Assembly (NCBI RefSeq): GCF_900101475.1
Contig: NZ_FMZV01000009.1
Span: 1 to 64,000 of the forward strand
Length of the DNA stretch: 64,000 nt
Reading direction: 5' to 3'
Source: Ruegeria marina
GTDB lineage: Bacteria; Pseudomonadota; Alphaproteobacteria; Rhodobacterales; Rhodobacteraceae
Part shown: positions 43,314 through 54,753 of the stretch, piece after piece
Layout: the number at the start of each line of letters is the position of its first letter
Position numbering within the stretch: the first letter of the stretch is position 1
The notes under the pieces: generated by a model
Seen by the model: the letters and a program-made list of their open reading frames with translations, nothing else
Told to the model about the DNA's origin: nothing
The model's database searches: none
Translations under genes and position numbers: made by a program

Positions 43314-46233
43314 CCCCTGTTCGCATCCCCGCGTCTTTGCCTTGCCCCCTGGCGTCGATTTTCCCCGTGCGCTGGTTGACGGGCTGCGCCAGAGGTGCGC
43401 GGATCTGCCTCCGCATGCGCTGGCGCGGGTGCATCTGGTGGTAAACACCCGCAGGATGGAGCGACGCATCGCCGGGCTGTTCGATACTGGACCGGCCAGC
43501 CTCCTGCCCCGAATCTCGTTGGTCACCGACCTGGGCGCTCTGGGCCTGTCCGCGCACCTGCCACCGGCCTTGCCGCCCCTGCGTCGCCGGTTGCAACTGG
43601 TGCAACTGATTTCCCGCCTTCTGGACCAGCAGCCCGATCTGGCGGCACGTGCCTCGATCTTCGACCTTTCCGACAGCCTGGCCGCGCTGATCGACGAAAT
43701 GCAGGGTGAAGGCGTCGCGGCCGAGAAGATACACGCGCTGGACGTGACGGACCTTTCCGGACACTGGGCGCGGGCGCAGCAATTCATTTCGATCGCCGCG
43801 AGGTATCTGGGCGCCACCGATGATGCGCTGGACGTTCAGGCCCGGCAGCGGCGCATTGTCGAGACCTTGGTTGCCGAATGGCAGGCCAACCCGCCGCAAC
43901 ACCCGATCGTCCTTGCCGGTTCGACCGGATCGCGCGGCACCACCATGCTGTTGATGGAGGCCGTGGCCCGTCTTCCGCAAGGGGCCGTTGTATTGCCGGG
44001 CTTCGATTTCGACCAGCCGGACCATGTCTGGCCCGAACTCGGCGATGCTCTGACCGCCGAGGATCACCCTCAATTCCGATTTGCCAGGTTGATGGAGCAG
44101 CTCTCGCTCTCGCCAGATCAGATCACGCCCTGGACAAGCGAACCTGCCCCCTGCCCTGCAAGGAACCGGCTGGTGTCGCTCGCTCTCAGACCGGCACCCG
44201 TCACCGATGCCTGGATGTCCGAGGGTCCGCAACTGACCGGGCTGGATACCGCGACGCGCGACATCACCCTGGTCGAGGCGCCCTCGCCTCGGGATGAAGC
44301 GCTGGCCATCGCCCTGCGTCTGCGGCAAGCGGCAGAACAAGGGCAGACCGCCGCATTGATCACGCCTGATCGTATGCTCACCCGCCAGGTCAGTGCCGCG
44401 CTCGACCGCTGGACCCTTTTGCCGGACGACAGCGCCGGCTTGCCGTTGCAGCTGTCGCCTCCGGGCCGGTTCCTGCGCCACGTGGCCGGGTTGTTCGCGG
44501 CCCGGCTGGATGGCGAGGCGCTGCTGACCTTGCTCAAACACCCGCTGTGCCACACCGGCGCTGGCCGCAACGAACATTTGCTGCATACCCGCGATCTGGA
44601 ACTGGATCTTCGCCGCAACGGTCCGCCGTTTCCCGAGACAGAGGATATTGCCAACTTTGCCATCCGCCGCGATGTCCCTGATGACTGGGCGCGCTGGGTT
44701 GCCGACAGTTTCTGCGGGCAACAAGTCACTGGAACGCTGTCGCTGACAGACTGGATTGGCCGGTTGCGAAACCTTGCCGAAACGCTGTCCGCCGGATCGG
44801 CCGGGGGAACCGGAACCTTGTGGGACCAGAAGGCCGGGCAAGAAGCCCTGGCCATCGTTACCGCGCTTGAAAACGAATCCCCGCATGGCGGTGACATGTC
44901 CGCCCGGGATTTTACGGACCTCCTGGGTGGTCTCCTGTCCACCGGAGAGGTTCGTGACCGTGACGCGCCGCACACAGGCATCATGATCTGGGGCACGCTC
45001 GAAGCAAGGGTCATGGGCGCAGACCTGCTGATCCTTGGGGGGCTGAACGAAGGCAGCTGGCCCGAATCTCCTGCCCCCGATCCCTGGCTGAATCGACGTA
45101 TGCGCCATGATGCAGGCCTTTTGTTGCCGGAACGCCGGATCGGCCTGTCGGCGCATGATTTCCAGCAGGCCATCGGCGCCGCCGAAGTCTGGCTGACCCG
45201 CTCGAAACGCTCGGACGATGCCGAAACCGTACCTTCGCGCTGGTTGAACCGGTTGACCAACCTGTTGCAGGGCTTGCCGGAGCAGGGCGGCGGTGTGGCG
45301 CTGGCTGGAATGCGTGCACGGGGCCGCGACTGGCTGGATTGGGCCCAAGCGCTGGAATACGCCCCACACACCGATCCTGCGCCACGCCCCTCGCCCCGGC
45401 CGCCGGTCGCCGCGCGGCCAAGGCAGCTTTCGGTGACCGAGATCAAGAAACTGATCCGCGATCCCTATGCCATCTACGCCCGCCACGTGCTTCGGCTGAA
45501 ACCGCTGGACCCTTTGGTACAGGCTCCGGATGCGCTGCTACGTGGTATCGTGATCCACGAGATCCTGGAAAGCTTCGTCAAGGACAGCGTGTTGGACAGT
45601 GCTTTGCTGACCCGTGACCATTTCCTTAAACGCTCTGCCACACTGCTGGACGAACTGGTTGCATGGCCGACCGCCCGCGCGCTGTGGCAGGCACGGCTGG
45701 AACGGGTGGCGGATGCGTTTCTGGCGGCCGAGGCGGAGCGCCGCGCCGATGGCGGGCCGGTCGCCTTCGAAGTGAAGATGGACCGTCGGCTCGACGGGCT
45801 TGATTTCACCCTGACAGGGCGTGCCGACCGGATCGACATGACGGAACGCGGATCGCTCTGCATCTATGACTACAAGACCGGCGCGCCACCCAGCGAGAAG
45901 CAGCAGGCCAGGTTCGACAAGCAACTGCTGATCGAGGCCGCGCTGGCCGAAGAGGGCGGGTTCGAAGGGATAGACCCCACGCCGGTCGCGCGGGCGGCCT
46001 TCATCGGGATGGGTGGCAGCTACAAGGAGGTTCCGGCGCCGCTGACAGACGAGCCGCCAGCCCGGGTCTGGGCCGAACTGCACAAATTGATCGCCGCCTA
46101 TTTCGAGCCTGATCAAGGGTTTACTGCCCGCCGCATGCTGCACAAGGACAGCGATATCGGGGATTATGACCACCTTGCCCGGTTCGGCGAATGGGACCGC
46201 ACCGCCACGCCCAAGCCCGAGGACCTGACATGA
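43306..46233 (+). CDS. addB: Double-strand break repair protein AddB
   Basis: A 975-residue partner of AddA in the alphaproteobacterial helicase-nuclease that resects double-strand ends for RecA. The C-terminal RecB-type nuclease is clear: RGIVIHEILESF and SLCIYDYKTGAPP (D-x-K). Helicase-like domains make up the first 700 residues; where a Walker A is expected the text reads AGSTGSRGTT, lacking GKT, consistent with the inactivated motor of AddB. The start at 43306 overlaps murU; a frame start at 43279 is less likely. Confidence 0.93.
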   Translation: MFDPCSHPRVFALPPGVDFPRALVDGLRQRCADLPPHALARVHLVVNTRRMERRIAGLFDTGPASLLPRISLVTDLGALGLSAHLPPALPPLRRRLQLVQLISRLLDQQPDLAARASIFDLSDSLAALIDEMQGEGVAAEKIHALDVTDLSGHWARAQQFISIAARYLGATDDALDVQARQRRIVETLVAEWQANPPQHPIVLAGSTGSRGTTMLLMEAVARLPQGAVVLPGFDFDQPDHVWPELGDALTAEDHPQFRFARLMEQLSLSPDQITPWTSEPAPCPARNRLVSLALRPAPVTDAWMSEGPQLTGLDTATRDITLVEAPSPRDEALAIALRLRQAAEQGQTAALITPDRMLTRQVSAALDRWTLLPDDSAGLPLQLSPPGRFLRHVAGLFAARLDGEALLTLLKHPLCHTGAGRNEHLLHTRDLELDLRRNGPPFPETEDIANFAIRRDVPDDWARWVADSFCGQQVTGTLSLTDWIGRLRNLAETLSAGSAGGTGTLWDQKAGQEALAIVTALENESPHGGDMSARDFTDLLGGLLSTGEVRDRDAPHTGIMIWGTLEARVMGADLLILGGLNEGSWPESPAPDPWLNRRMRHDAGLLLPERRIGLSAHDFQQAIGAAEVWLTRSKRSDDAETVPSRWLNRLTNLLQGLPEQGGGVALAGMRARGRDWLDWAQALEYAPHTDPAPRPSPRPPVAARPRQLSVTEIKKLIRDPYAIYARHVLRLKPLDPLVQAPDALLRGIVIHEILESFVKDSVLDSALLTRDHFLKRSATLLDELVAWPTARALWQARLERVADAFLAAEAERRADGGPVAFEVKMDRRLDGLDFTLTGRADRIDMTERGSLCIYDYKTGAPPSEKQQARFDKQLLIEAALAEEGGFEGIDPTPVARAAFIGMGGSYKEVPAPLTDEPPARVWAELHKLIAAYFEPDQGFTARRMLHKDSDIGDYDHLARFGEWDRTATPKPEDLT

Positions 46234-49200
46234 CACAGCGTAACGAAGCGACCGAGGCGCAGTTTCGCGCCTCGCATCCGGCCGCCTCGACCTGGCTTGC
46301 GGCCAATGCGGGCTCGGGCAAGACCAAGGTGCTGACCGACCGCGTGGCGCGCCTGCTGCTGAACGGGGTCGAGCCGCAACACATTCTGTGCCTGACCTAT
46401 ACCAAGGCGGCCGCCAGCGAGATGCAGAACCGCCTGTTCAAACGATTGGGCGAATGGGCGATGCTGGGTGACGTGCCGCTCAGGGCGCAACTCTCGGACC
46501 TGGGTGTTCACGGCTCGATCGACAGCGCACGTCTGGCCCATGCCCGGACCCTGTTCGCCCGCGCGATCGAGACGCCCGGCGGGCTGAAGATCCAGACCAT
46601 CCACTCCTTTTGCGCGGCATTGCTGCGCCGGTTTCCGCTAGAGGCGCGCGTCAGCCCGCAATTCGCCGAGATGGAGGACCGCGCCGCGGCGCTGCTGCGC
46701 GAGGAAATCGTCGAGGATCTTGCCCAAGGGCCGCAGGCCCCGCTGGTCGAAATGGTTGCCCGCTATATCACGGATACCGGGTTCGACAGCCTGACCGCCG
46801 CCATTTGCCAGCACCGCGCGGGCTTCGCACACCCGATGGACTGGGAGCACCTGGCCGAGGCGTTCGGTCTGCCACCCGCGTTCGACGAGGGCGCTTTGCT
46901 GGAGCAGGTCTATCTGGGCGGCGAGATGGAACTGATCCGCTCGATCCTGCCGGCGCTGGCAGGCAGTGGGCCTAACGACCAGAAAGCCGGCGCAAAACTG
47001 GCCCGGTTCGATGGCCCGACACTGGATGGTCTGACCGTACTGGAAGACGTGCTTTTGACCGGAGCAACCGCCAAGGAACCCTTTGCCGCCAAGATCGGCG
47101 GTTTCCCGACCAAAGGCCCGCGCCAGGGGGCCTTGGCGGGGCAGATGCCGCAACTCGAGGCGCTGATGCTGCGGGTCGAAGCAGCCCGCGACCGCAGACT
47201 GGCCCTGACGGCCGCGCGCAAGTCGCTGGCGCTGCACAGGTTCGCCGCGGCCTTTCTGCCGGAATACGAGCGGCGCAAGCAATTGCGCGGCTGGCTCGAT
47301 TTTGACGACCTGATCCAGAAGGCGCGGCAGCTTCTCAGCGATCCCGGCGTCGCGGCCTGGGTGCTCTACCGGCTCGACGGCGGCATAGACCATATACTTG
47401 TCGACGAGGCGCAGGACACCAGCCCCGAACAATGGGGCGTGATCGAGAAACTGGCGCAGGAATTCACCAGCGGCGAGGGCGCGCGGGCAGGGGTCGAACG
47501 CACGATCTTTGTCGTGGGGGACAAGAAACAGTCGATCTATTCCTTCCAGGGCGCGGACCCGGACGCCTTTGACCGGATGCAGGAAGAATTCGGCCGCAAG
47601 CTGCGTGAATCAGGCTCTAATCTGGAAGATTTAACGCTCGAATACTCCTTCCGCTCCTCCAGCGCCATTCTTGGCCTTGTCGATCTGGTGTTCGAAAACC
47701 GGGCCGAGGCCGGATTCCGCAAAGAGTCGCTGCACCGCGCCTTCAAGTCCGACATGCCCGGCCGCGTGGATCTCTGGCCAGTGGTGGAAAAGGTCGAGGA
47801 CGACGAGGATGGAGACTGGACCGACCCGGTGGACCGGCCCGGCTCGCGCCACCACACCGTGATCCTCGCCGAACGCGTGGCCCGCCAGATCAAGTCGATG
47901 ATCGACAATGGCGAGACCATCCCCATCGACGGCGAGACACCGGGAACCTTCTTGCGACGCCCGGTGCAACCGGGCGATTTCCTGATCCTGGTACAGCGCC
48001 GATCCGACCTGTTTGCCGAAATCATTCGGGCCTGCAAGGCCGCCGGCCTGCCCATTGCGGGGGCAGACCGGTTGAAGGTCGGCGCGGAACTTGCCGTCAG
48101 GGATCTGGCCGCGCTGTTGAGTTTCCTCGCCACGCCCGAGGACGACCTGTCTTTGGCCACAGTGCTGAAATCGCCCCTTTTTGGGTGGAGCGAGCAGCAG
48201 TTGTTCGACTTGGCCCACAGGCGCACGGATCGGTATCTGTGGGCGGCTCTGCGATCCCGCAAAAACGAGTTTCCCCGGACACTTGCAGTCCTGGACGACC
48301 TTCGGTCGCAGACCGACTTCCTGCGGCCCTACGATCTCATCGAACGGATCCTGACTCGCCACGATGGACGGCGGAAGCTGCTTGGCCGTCTGGGCTCGGA
48401 GGCCGAAGACGGGATCAACGCGCTGCTCAGCCAGGCGCTTGCCTATGAACGCTCGGATATCCCAAGCCTGACCGGATTTCTCGTCTGGATGCAGACAGAC
48501 GATCTGGAAATCAAGCGCCAGATGACCGGCGTCGGCAACATGGTGCGGGTGATGACGGTGCATGGCTCGAAAGGTCTGGAAGCGCCGATCGTGATCCTGC
48601 CCGATACCGCCCAGCGCCGGGCGCAGCGCGACGCCGAGATCATAAAGGCGGGCGATCTGCCTTTGTGGCGCGTCTCCAGGGACGACTCGCCCTCCGTTCT
48701 GTCCGCCGCGCGCGATTCGGCGCAGGCCCGCGAAACGAACGAAAGGCTGCGGCTTCTGTACGTGGCACTGACCCGGGCTGAAAAATGGCTGATCGTGGCA
48801 GCTGCGGGCGATATCGGCAAGGATGGCAGCAGTTGGTACAGCATGGTCGCCGATGCGATGGCGCGGGCTGGGGCGGCGCAGGTCGAGGGTCAGGATTTTC
48901 TGCGGCTGGAACATGGCGAATGGGAACGCGCGCAGCTGACCGAGGCCAGAACCCTGAACACAGGCACGCAGCCATTGCCCGATTGGGTCCACCATCTGGC
49001 GCCGGAACGCATCGAAATAAAGCCTGTTTCGCCCTCGGATCTTGGCGGCGCCAAGGCACTGCCCGGCGAAGCGGGACTGGACGAGGAAGCGGCAAAACTG
49101 CGAGGCACACGGCTTCACCTGTTGCTGGAACACCTTCCGCCGGTGGATCAGACCGCCTGGGCCGAGATCTGCGCGCGGCTTCTGCCGGATATGCAGGAAG

Positions 49201-49586
49201 CAGAGCGCAGTAAGCTGCTGGCAGAGGCGCATGCCGTGCTGACCAGCCCAGAGCTGGCACCAGTATTCGCAGCCGGAACGCTGGCCGAAGTTCCCGTGAG
49301 CGCAACCATCGGAGCGCGCCGGATGCACGGGGTGATCGACCGGCTGGTCATCACCGCGACAGAGGTTCAGGTGATTGATTTCAAAAGCAATGCCGTGGTT
49401 CCCGATACGCCCGAAGCCTGTCCGGAAGGGCTTTTGCGACAGATGGGCGCCTATGCACAGGCGCTGGCGCAGATATATCCGGCCCATCAGATCCGCACCG
49501 GTTTCCTGTGGACACGAACGGCTCGGATGATGTGGTTGCCACACGATCTTGTGACGGCTGCACTGGGTCGCACCCAGATATCTTGA
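46230..49586 (+). CDS. addA: Double-strand break repair helicase AddA
   Basis: A 1118-residue UvrD-type helicase-nuclease. Walker A NAGSGKT (26-32), [11 protein letters not shown], the DEAQD box [43 protein letters not shown] and [11 protein letters not shown] are all present. The C-terminal nuclease core shows VQVIDFKSN. It overlaps addB by ATGA, so the two subunits should be made in equal amounts. Confidence 0.96.
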   Translation: MTQRNEATEAQFRASHPAASTWLAANAGSGKTKVLTDRVARLLLNGVEPQHILCLTYTKAAASEMQNRLFKRLGEWAMLGDVPLRAQLSDLGVHGSIDSARLAHARTLFARAIETPGGLKIQTIHSFCAALLRRFPLEARVSPQFAEMEDRAAALLREEIVEDLAQGPQAPLVEMVARYITDTGFDSLTAAICQHRAGFAHPMDWEHLAEAFGLPPAFDEGALLEQVYLGGEMELIRSILPALAGSGPNDQKAGAKLARFDGPTLDGLTVLEDVLLTGATAKEPFAAKIGGFPTKGPRQGALAGQMPQLEALMLRVEAARDRRLALTAARKSLALHRFAAAFLPEYERRKQLRGWLDFDDLIQKARQLLSDPGVAAWVLYRLDGGIDHILVDEAQDTSPEQWGVIEKLAQEFTSGEGARAGVERTIFVVGDKKQSIYSFQGADPDAFDRMQEEFGRKLRESGSNLEDLTLEYSFRSSSAILGLVDLVFENRAEAGFRKESLHRAFKSDMPGRVDLWPVVEKVEDDEDGDWTDPVDRPGSRHHTVILAERVARQIKSMIDNGETIPIDGETPGTFLRRPVQPGDFLILVQRRSDLFAEIIRACKAAGLPIAGADRLKVGAELAVRDLAALLSFLATPEDDLSLATVLKSPLFGWSEQQLFDLAHRRTDRYLWAALRSRKNEFPRTLAVLDDLRSQTDFLRPYDLIERILTRHDGRRKLLGRLGSEAEDGINALLSQALAYERSDIPSLTGFLVWMQTDDLEIKRQMTGVGNMVRVMTVHGSKGLEAPIVILPDTAQRRAQRDAEIIKAGDLPLWRVSRDDSPSVLSAARDSAQARETNERLRLLYVALTRAEKWLIVAAAGDIGKDGSSWYSMVADAMARAGAAQVEGQDFLRLEHGEWERAQLTEARTLNTGTQPLPDWVHHLAPERIEIKPVSPSDLGGAKALPGEAGLDEEAAKLRGTRLHLLLEHLPPVDQTAWAEICARLLPDMQEAERSKLLAEAHAVLTSPELAPVFAAGTLAEVPVSATIGARRMHGVIDRLVITATEVQVIDFKSNAVVPDTPEACPEGLLRQMGAYAQALAQIYPAHQIRTGFLWTRTARMMWLPHDLVTAALGRTQIS

Positions 49587-49651
49587 CCTTGCCCGTTGGC
49601 GCTCCTAACTTCGACACCCAAGCGCATTGCATCCCATTGAGGAGACAGATC

Positions 49652-49972
49652 ATGTCCACCGTAGCCGTCACCGACGCAACCTTTGACGCCGAAGTCAAGA
49701 ACTCCGACATCCCCGTGGTGGTGGATTTCTGGGCCGAATGGTGCGGCCCCTGCAAGCAGATCGGCCCGGCCCTGGAAGAGCTGGCGGCCGAATACGCCGG
49801 CAAGGTGAAGATCGCCAAGGTCGACGTGGACAGCAACCCGAACTCGGCCGCCGCGATGGGCGTGCGGGGCATTCCGGCGCTGTTCATCTTCAAGGACGGG
49901 CAAGTGGTGTCGAACCGGGCCGGCGCGGCGCCCAAGGCGGCGCTGCAGAACTGGATCGACAGCTCGATCTGA
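49652..49972 (+). CDS. trxA: Thioredoxin 1
   Basis: A 106-residue thioredoxin with [18 protein letters not shown] (Cys31 and Cys34) and the cis-proline region [11 protein letters not shown]. It reduces protein disulfides in the cytoplasm. The start at 49652 has GAGGAG upstream. It follows addA with 65 bases between, and a strong terminator follows. Confidence 0.97.
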   Translation: MSTVAVTDATFDAEVKNSDIPVVVDFWAEWCGPCKQIGPALEELAAEYAGKVKIAKVDVDSNPNSAAAMGVRGIPALFIFKDGQVVSNRAGAAPKAALQNWIDSSI

Positions 49973-49994
49973 GCCCGGCCAGACCAGGATTTCG

Positions 49995-50020
49995 GAAGCG
50001 CCCCATTCGGGCGCTTCTTT
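49995..50020 (+). terminator. Rho-independent terminator after trxA
   Basis: Nine-bp stem GAAGCGCCC/GGGCGCTTC with a 5-base loop, followed by TTTCGTTTT. Confidence 0.9.
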
Positions 50021-50178
50021 CGTTTTGGCCATTTTGTAGACGGTCCGGAACCCAAATTGACCGTTTTGTACAGAGGGATTGGCCCCATCGAATAGCTGGT
50101 TCTGGCGTTGGCAACCGGCGCGTCATAGGTCAGGATCGGGTGTATTGAGACAATTTCCCACTTCGGCGCGTTCCTTTT

Positions 50179-51025
50179 GTGCGGGCCTTTCAGGGAGGCC
50201 CACGGTATGACGGATCGAATTTCAACACCTACAGCGGTGGCGGCGGCCTGGCCGCGAAAATTGCCGAAGGCTTGCGGCGAAACGGGTTGGAGCCGCATGC
50301 CTTGCGACCGTCGGATCTGGAGTCGGTTGATGAGTTTCATTTTCGCGGCAGGGCGGCGACGCTGGACCTGATCGACCACATGGGTCTGAGTGTAAGTCGC
50401 GGGTTCTGGACATTGGCTCGGACCTGGGGGGCGTGTCACGCACGATTGCCGAGGTGGTCGGTTGTCAGTTGTCGGTGTCGATCTGACCGCCGAATTCTGC
50501 GACGCGGCCACGGAGTTGTCACGCTGGGTTGGTCTCTCTGACAAGACCAAGTTTCAGCAAGGTGACGCGTTGAACCTTGCGTTTGACGATTGCGAATTTG
50601 ATGCAGCGATCACTGTGCATGTCGCGATGAACATCGAAAACAAGATGCGGATGTACGAGGAAGCCCGCCGGATCTTGTCGGCGGGCGGGACTTTTGCAGT
50701 CTACGACATTCTGCGGGGAGCCGGCGAGGACATTCTGTATCCCGTACCTTGGGCGCGGGACCCGTCGATCAGCCATCTGGCAACCCCGGACGAGATGGAA
50801 ACTCTGCTTGCCGATGCCGGGTTTGAAATTGTGCGGGTGATCGATTCAACCGAAGACAGCCTTCAGTGGCTGGAGGCCAGAACCGCGCAAACCGGCGCGG
50901 CAAAGCCCCTGCCGGTTACGACAGAGCTATTGTTCGGGCCGGAGTTTCGGGAAATGACGCAAAACCAGCTGCGCGGATTGAAGGAGCGGCGGATACTGAC
51001 CGTCAGCTATATCTGCAAGGCCTGA
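50179..51025 (+). pseudogene. SAM-dependent methyltransferase, frameshifted
   Basis: Three frames encode successive parts of one class I methyltransferase. Frame one gives YDGSNFNTYSGGGGLAAKIA to LIDHMGLS; frame two the SAM motif RVLDIGSDLGGVSRTIAEVV (about 50401-50460); frame three GVDLTAEFCDAATELSRW to the C-terminus SYICKA. Two frameshifts, near 50395 and 50465, break it. The last part alone (50462-51025) is an open frame but lacks the SAM loop. It could reflect sequence errors, but trxA and hslVU nearby are clean. Confidence 0.75.
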
Positions 51026-51074
51026 TGTGCGCCGGGCGTTCACCGGCATCCTTTCGAAGGGCAAGCAAAAGAAA

Positions 51075-51100
51075 AAGCCGCCCTGTTTGAGCGGCTCTTC
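51075..51100 (-). terminator. Terminator after the DUF1127 gene
   Basis: Five-bp G+C stem GCCGC (51077-51081) with GCGGC (51091-51095), followed on the minus strand by TTTTTCTTTTGC. Confidence 0.65.
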
Positions 51101-51123
51101 TATCGGTCTGCCATGGGACTGGA

Positions 51124-51318
51124 TCAGAGATTGGCGATGTCGCCACGGTTCAGGCCGATGTCGTCCAGCTGGGTGTCGGTCAGGGCCGACAGCGCATTGC
51201 GGGTCAGGCGGCTCTCGTTCCACGAGACGACGGCGTTTCTTGCCGAGATGAAAAAGTCCACCACGCGGAGAACGGTGACTGCTCCGAGCGGCGCTGTGGT
51301 GCTTGCGGTATGTGCCAT
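51124..51318 (-). CDS. DUF1127 small protein
   Basis: A 64-residue protein with the DUF1127 helix pattern: NESRLTRNALSALTDTQLDDIGLNRGDI. Small DUF1127 proteins in alphaproteobacteria act in stress, phosphate or RNA metabolism, and several bind RNA; which applies here cannot be told. Its own terminator and location between divergent hslV and the broken methyltransferase suggest a single-gene unit. Confidence 0.9.
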   Translation of the reverse strand: MAHTASTTAPLGAVTVLRVVDFFISARNAVVSWNESRLTRNALSALTDTQLDDIGLNRGDIANL

Positions 51319-51514
51319 TTGCGCGTTCCTGGGTTGAAACAGCCGACCCTGCGTCGGTTGTGAGGCTCATCTAGGAGAATGGTACGAGTCTTACAAATGC
51401 CCGGTTTACAGTCCCGAATTGCATCCAGTGCATAACAAACGCGCAGAATGCAAAACTTGCTCTTGTGCTTTTGCCGGACCATATACGGGAACGCAGGGCA
51501 GAACGGAGGCACTT

Positions 51515-52084
51515 ATGGCGGACAGCAACTCTCGCAGCGATTTTCCCGGCTGGCACGGAACCACGATCATCGGCGTCAAGAAGGGTGGCGAGGTGGTGAT
51601 TGCTGGCGACGGGCAGGTCAGCCTGGGCCAGACCGTTATCAAGGGCACCGCGCGCAAGGTGCGGCGGCTGAGCCCTGGCGGTTACCATGTGGTTGCGGGC
51701 TTTGCCGGGTCGACGGCGGATGCCTTCACCCTGCTGGAACGGCTGGAGGCCAAGCTGGAGGCGACACCCGGACAGCTGGCGCGCGCCTCGGTCGAACTGG
51801 CCAAGGACTGGCGCACCGACAAATACCTGCAAAAGCTGGAGGCGATGCTGATCGTCAGCGACGGGCAGGACATGTTCGTGATCACCGGCGCGGGCGATGT
51901 GCTGGAACCCGAACATGACGTGGCCGCCATCGGCTCGGGCGGGAATTTTGCGCTGGCCGCCGCACGGGCGATGATGGACAGCGACAGGAGCGCCGAAGAG
52001 ATCGCCCGCGCCGCCATGGCGATCGCCGCCGATATCTGCGTCTATACCAACGGCAACCTGACGGTGGAGAAAATCGCGAAATGA
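51515..52084 (+). CDS. hslV: ATP-dependent protease subunit HslV (ClpQ)
   Basis: A 189-residue N-terminal-threonine protease of the HslUV complex. The mature part begins [20 protein letters not shown]; before it is a 15-residue leader ([15 protein letters not shown]), longer than the single Met of E. coli HslV, so a propeptide must be removed to expose Thr16. [16 protein letters not shown] and [16 protein letters not shown] are typical. The start at 51515 could be further downstream only if the catalytic threonine were directly after a Met, which it is not. Confidence 0.95.
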   Translation: MADSNSRSDFPGWHGTTIIGVKKGGEVVIAGDGQVSLGQTVIKGTARKVRRLSPGGYHVVAGFAGSTADAFTLLERLEAKLEATPGQLARASVELAKDWRTDKYLQKLEAMLIVSDGQDMFVITGAGDVLEPEHDVAAIGSGGNFALAAARAMMDSDRSAEEIARAAMAIAADICVYTNGNLTVEKIAK

Positions 52085-52309
52085 ACAGAGGCCGCGGATA
52101 AAGACGCGGCCTCGTGGGCGGAAAAAGTGAGTGGTGACGCCCGGTGTTACAGGTCTGAAATGCTGTGTATCCCTTTGGGCGAAAAGATGCCTTCACAGGT
52201 CTCTGATCCTGCGTGTGTGATCAGTGCGCTGCCGCCGCGACACGGGACCCGCTTGTGTTTTCGATCCTCATGCTTAGGTTCCGGGGCGCAACAACGAGAT
52301 TGAGAGCAC
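52085..52309 (+). other. Intergenic region between hslV and hslU
   Basis: A 225-bp gap, longer than in most hslVU operons. It contains a 9-bp stem GAGGCCGCG/CGCGGCCTC (52088-52113) without a T-run, which may stabilise the hslV mRNA or attenuate transcription. No gene seen. Confidence 0.45.
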
Positions 52310-53617
52310 ATGACCGACCTGACCCCGCGCGAGATCGTCTCGGAGCTTGACCGTTTCATCATCGGCCAGAAGGACGCCAAGCGCGCCGTGGCGGTGGCGC
52401 TGCGCAACCGCTGGCGGCGCAAGCAGTTGTCGGATGACCTGCGCGACGAGGTGTATCCCAAGAACATCCTGATGATCGGCCCCACCGGCGTCGGCAAGAC
52501 CGAGATCAGCCGGCGGCTGGCGAAACTGGCGCGGGCGCCCTTCATCAAGGTCGAGGCGACCAAGTTCACCGAAGTGGGCTATGTCGGGCGTGATGTCGAA
52601 CAGATCGTCCGCGACCTGGCCGATGCCGCGATCATGCAGACACGCGAATACATGCGCGACGAGGTCAAGACACGGGCGCAGAAGGCAGCCGAGGATCGTG
52701 TGATCGAGGCCATCGCCGGGACCGACGCCCGCGAGGGCACGCGCGAGATGTTCCGCAAGAAACTGAAAGCGGGCGAGTTGGACAACACGGTGATCGAACT
52801 GGAACTGGCCGACAGCTCGAACCCGATGTCGATGTTCGAGATCCCGGGCCAGCCCGGCGCGAACATGGGGATGATGAACCTGGGTGACCTGTTCGGAAAA
52901 GCATTTGCGGGCCGCACCACTCGCAAGAAGATGACAGTTGCCGAAAGCTATGACGTTCTGATCGGGGAAGAAGCCGACAAGCTTCTGGATGACGAAGTGG
53001 TCACCCGTACCGCGCTGGAGGCGGTGGAGCAGAACGGCATCGTTTTCCTCGACGAGATCGACAAGGTCTGCGCCCGCTCGGACGCACGCGGCGCCGATGT
53101 CAGCCGCGAAGGTGTGCAGCGCGACCTGCTGCCGCTGATCGAGGGCACCACCGTCAGCACCAAATACGGTCCGATCAAGACCGACCACATCCTGTTCATC
53201 GCCAGCGGTGCGTTCCACATCGCCAAGCCCAGCGATCTGTTGCCCGAATTGCAGGGACGCCTGCCGATCCGGGTCGAACTGCGGGCGCTGACCGAGGAGG
53301 ATTTCGTGCGCATCCTGACCGAGACCGACAATGCGCTGACCCGGCAATATACCGCGCTGATGGGCACCGAGAAGGTCACGGTCGCGTTTACCCCCGACGG
53401 AATCGCCGCCCTGGCGCAGATCGCAGCCGAAGTGAACCGCAGTGTCGAGAACATCGGCGCACGGCGGCTCTATACCGTGATGGAGCGCGTGTTCGAGGAG
53501 CTGTCCTTTACCGCGCCGGACCGGTCGGGCGAGGCGGTCACCGTCGATGCGGCATTTGTCGAAGAGAACCTGGGGGAATTGGTTCGGTCGACGGATCTGA
53601 GCAGGTACGTGTTGTAG
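52310..53617 (+). CDS. hslU: ATP-dependent protease ATPase subunit HslU (ClpY)
   Basis: A 435-residue AAA+ unfoldase for HslV. Walker [11 protein letters not shown] (57-66), Walker [11 protein letters not shown], the I-domain (about 110-230), sensor regions and the C-terminal LSRYVL tail that docks in HslV pockets are visible. It ends one base into the lipoprotein gene that follows. Confidence 0.97.
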   Translation: MTDLTPREIVSELDRFIIGQKDAKRAVAVALRNRWRRKQLSDDLRDEVYPKNILMIGPTGVGKTEISRRLAKLARAPFIKVEATKFTEVGYVGRDVEQIVRDLADAAIMQTREYMRDEVKTRAQKAAEDRVIEAIAGTDAREGTREMFRKKLKAGELDNTVIELELADSSNPMSMFEIPGQPGANMGMMNLGDLFGKAFAGRTTRKKMTVAESYDVLIGEEADKLLDDEVVTRTALEAVEQNGIVFLDEIDKVCARSDARGADVSREGVQRDLLPLIEGTTVSTKYGPIKTDHILFIASGAFHIAKPSDLLPELQGRLPIRVELRALTEEDFVRILTETDNALTRQYTALMGTEKVTVAFTPDGIAALAQIAAEVNRSVENIGARRLYTVMERVFEELSFTAPDRSGEAVTVDAAFVEENLGELVRSTDLSRYVL

Positions 53618-54753
53618 TGGCCGGGGTTCTGCCAGGTCGAGGTTTTGACACTCGGTTGCGGATCGTGATCTTCGCATGTGTCGCGCTGCTGGCGGGCTGC
53701 ACCGATCGCTCTTTTACGCCGGTAACACCCGAAGCGCTGGAGATCGGCTCTCCGGCGACCGTGTTTGCGGCGACGACCCGTGAACAGGAACAGGACGGGT
53801 CTTTCGGCCCCGAACGCACGGAACGGCTGAGCTTGCTGGAACTGACCGTGTCGATCCCGCCGGATCGCCGGCCGGGGCGGCTGGATTTCGGCTACGGTCA
53901 GGCCAACCCGGAGAAGCAGTTCATCCTAGCCGGGCAGAAGGTGTTCAACCGGCCCGATGCATTCACCGCACGGCTGCGCGAGGAGCTGGCGCGCCAGCCT
54001 CAAGGCAATCGCGAACTGACGCTGTTCATCCATGGGTTCAACTCGACCCAGACCGAAACCGCCTATCGCGCGGCGCAACTGGCGCATGATATCGAGATGC
54101 CGGGAGTGTTGATGATCTATTCATGGCCCAGCAAGGGCCATGCACTGGGGTATGCCTATGACGGTGACAGCGTGGTCTTTGCCCGCGACGGGCTGGAAAA
54201 CGTGCTGTTGCGTTTGGGAGCGTCCGGAATCGACCGGCTAACCGTGGTGGCGCATTCAATGGGATCGTTTCTGTTGATGGAAACGCTGCGCCAGATCGAC
54301 CTGCAGCAACCAGGCTGGACGTCGCGCAATCTCGATGGTGTCGTGCTGATCTCTCCCGATCTCGATCTGGACATTTTCCGCAGCCAGGTGACACGACTGA
54401 AGGAAGTACCGCAGCCGTTCATCGTTATGGCTTCGGAAAAGGACAACGTGCTGAACCTGTCGCGGCGGTTGCGCGGCCTGCAAAGCAGCGAACGGCTGGG
54501 ACAGATCAGCTCGGCCGCGCTGATCGCCGATCTGCCGGTGACGGTGATAGATACAAGCCGCTTCTCGGACGAGGCGGAGTCCGCTCATTTCGTGGCCGCG
54601 ACGTCACCCACGCTGCTGGCCATGATCGCCGATGCCCGAAACATGACCAACCTGTTCGAAGCCGGCGGGCTGCCGCTGGAACGGGCCTTTCCGGGCATCG
54701 TCAGCTATTCGCGTGAATATCTAGGCATCGACCTGGCCGGCGGGGCGCGCTAG
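53617..54753 (+). CDS. Lipoprotein alpha/beta hydrolase (DUF900)
   Basis: A 378-residue predicted lipoprotein starting with GTG overlapping the hslU stop. The lipobox LLAGC is near residue 27. The DUF900 hydrolase shows LTLFIHGFNSTQTETAYRAA, the nucleophile elbow VVAHSMGSFLLME and a late DEAESAHF histidine. These proteins are envelope esterases or acylhydrolases of unknown substrate. It converges on the Smr gene, overlapping by 4 bases. Confidence 0.85.
   Translation: MAGVLPGRGFDTRLRIVIFACVALLAGCTDRSFTPVTPEALEIGSPATVFAATTREQEQDGSFGPERTERLSLLELTVSIPPDRRPGRLDFGYGQANPEKQFILAGQKVFNRPDAFTARLREELARQPQGNRELTLFIHGFNSTQTETAYRAAQLAHDIEMPGVLMIYSWPSKGHALGYAYDGDSVVFARDGLENVLLRLGASGIDRLTVVAHSMGSFLLMETLRQIDLQQPGWTSRNLDGVVLISPDLDLDIFRSQVTRLKEVPQPFIVMASEKDNVLNLSRRLRGLQSSERLGQISSAALIADLPVTVIDTSRFSDEAESAHFVAATSPTLLAMIADARNMTNLFEAGGLPLERAFPGIVSYSREYLGIDLAGGAR

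Noticed and set aside
43141-45486. Long minus-strand frame of 781 codons opposite addB
   Set aside because: Antisense shadow of addB with no family motif.
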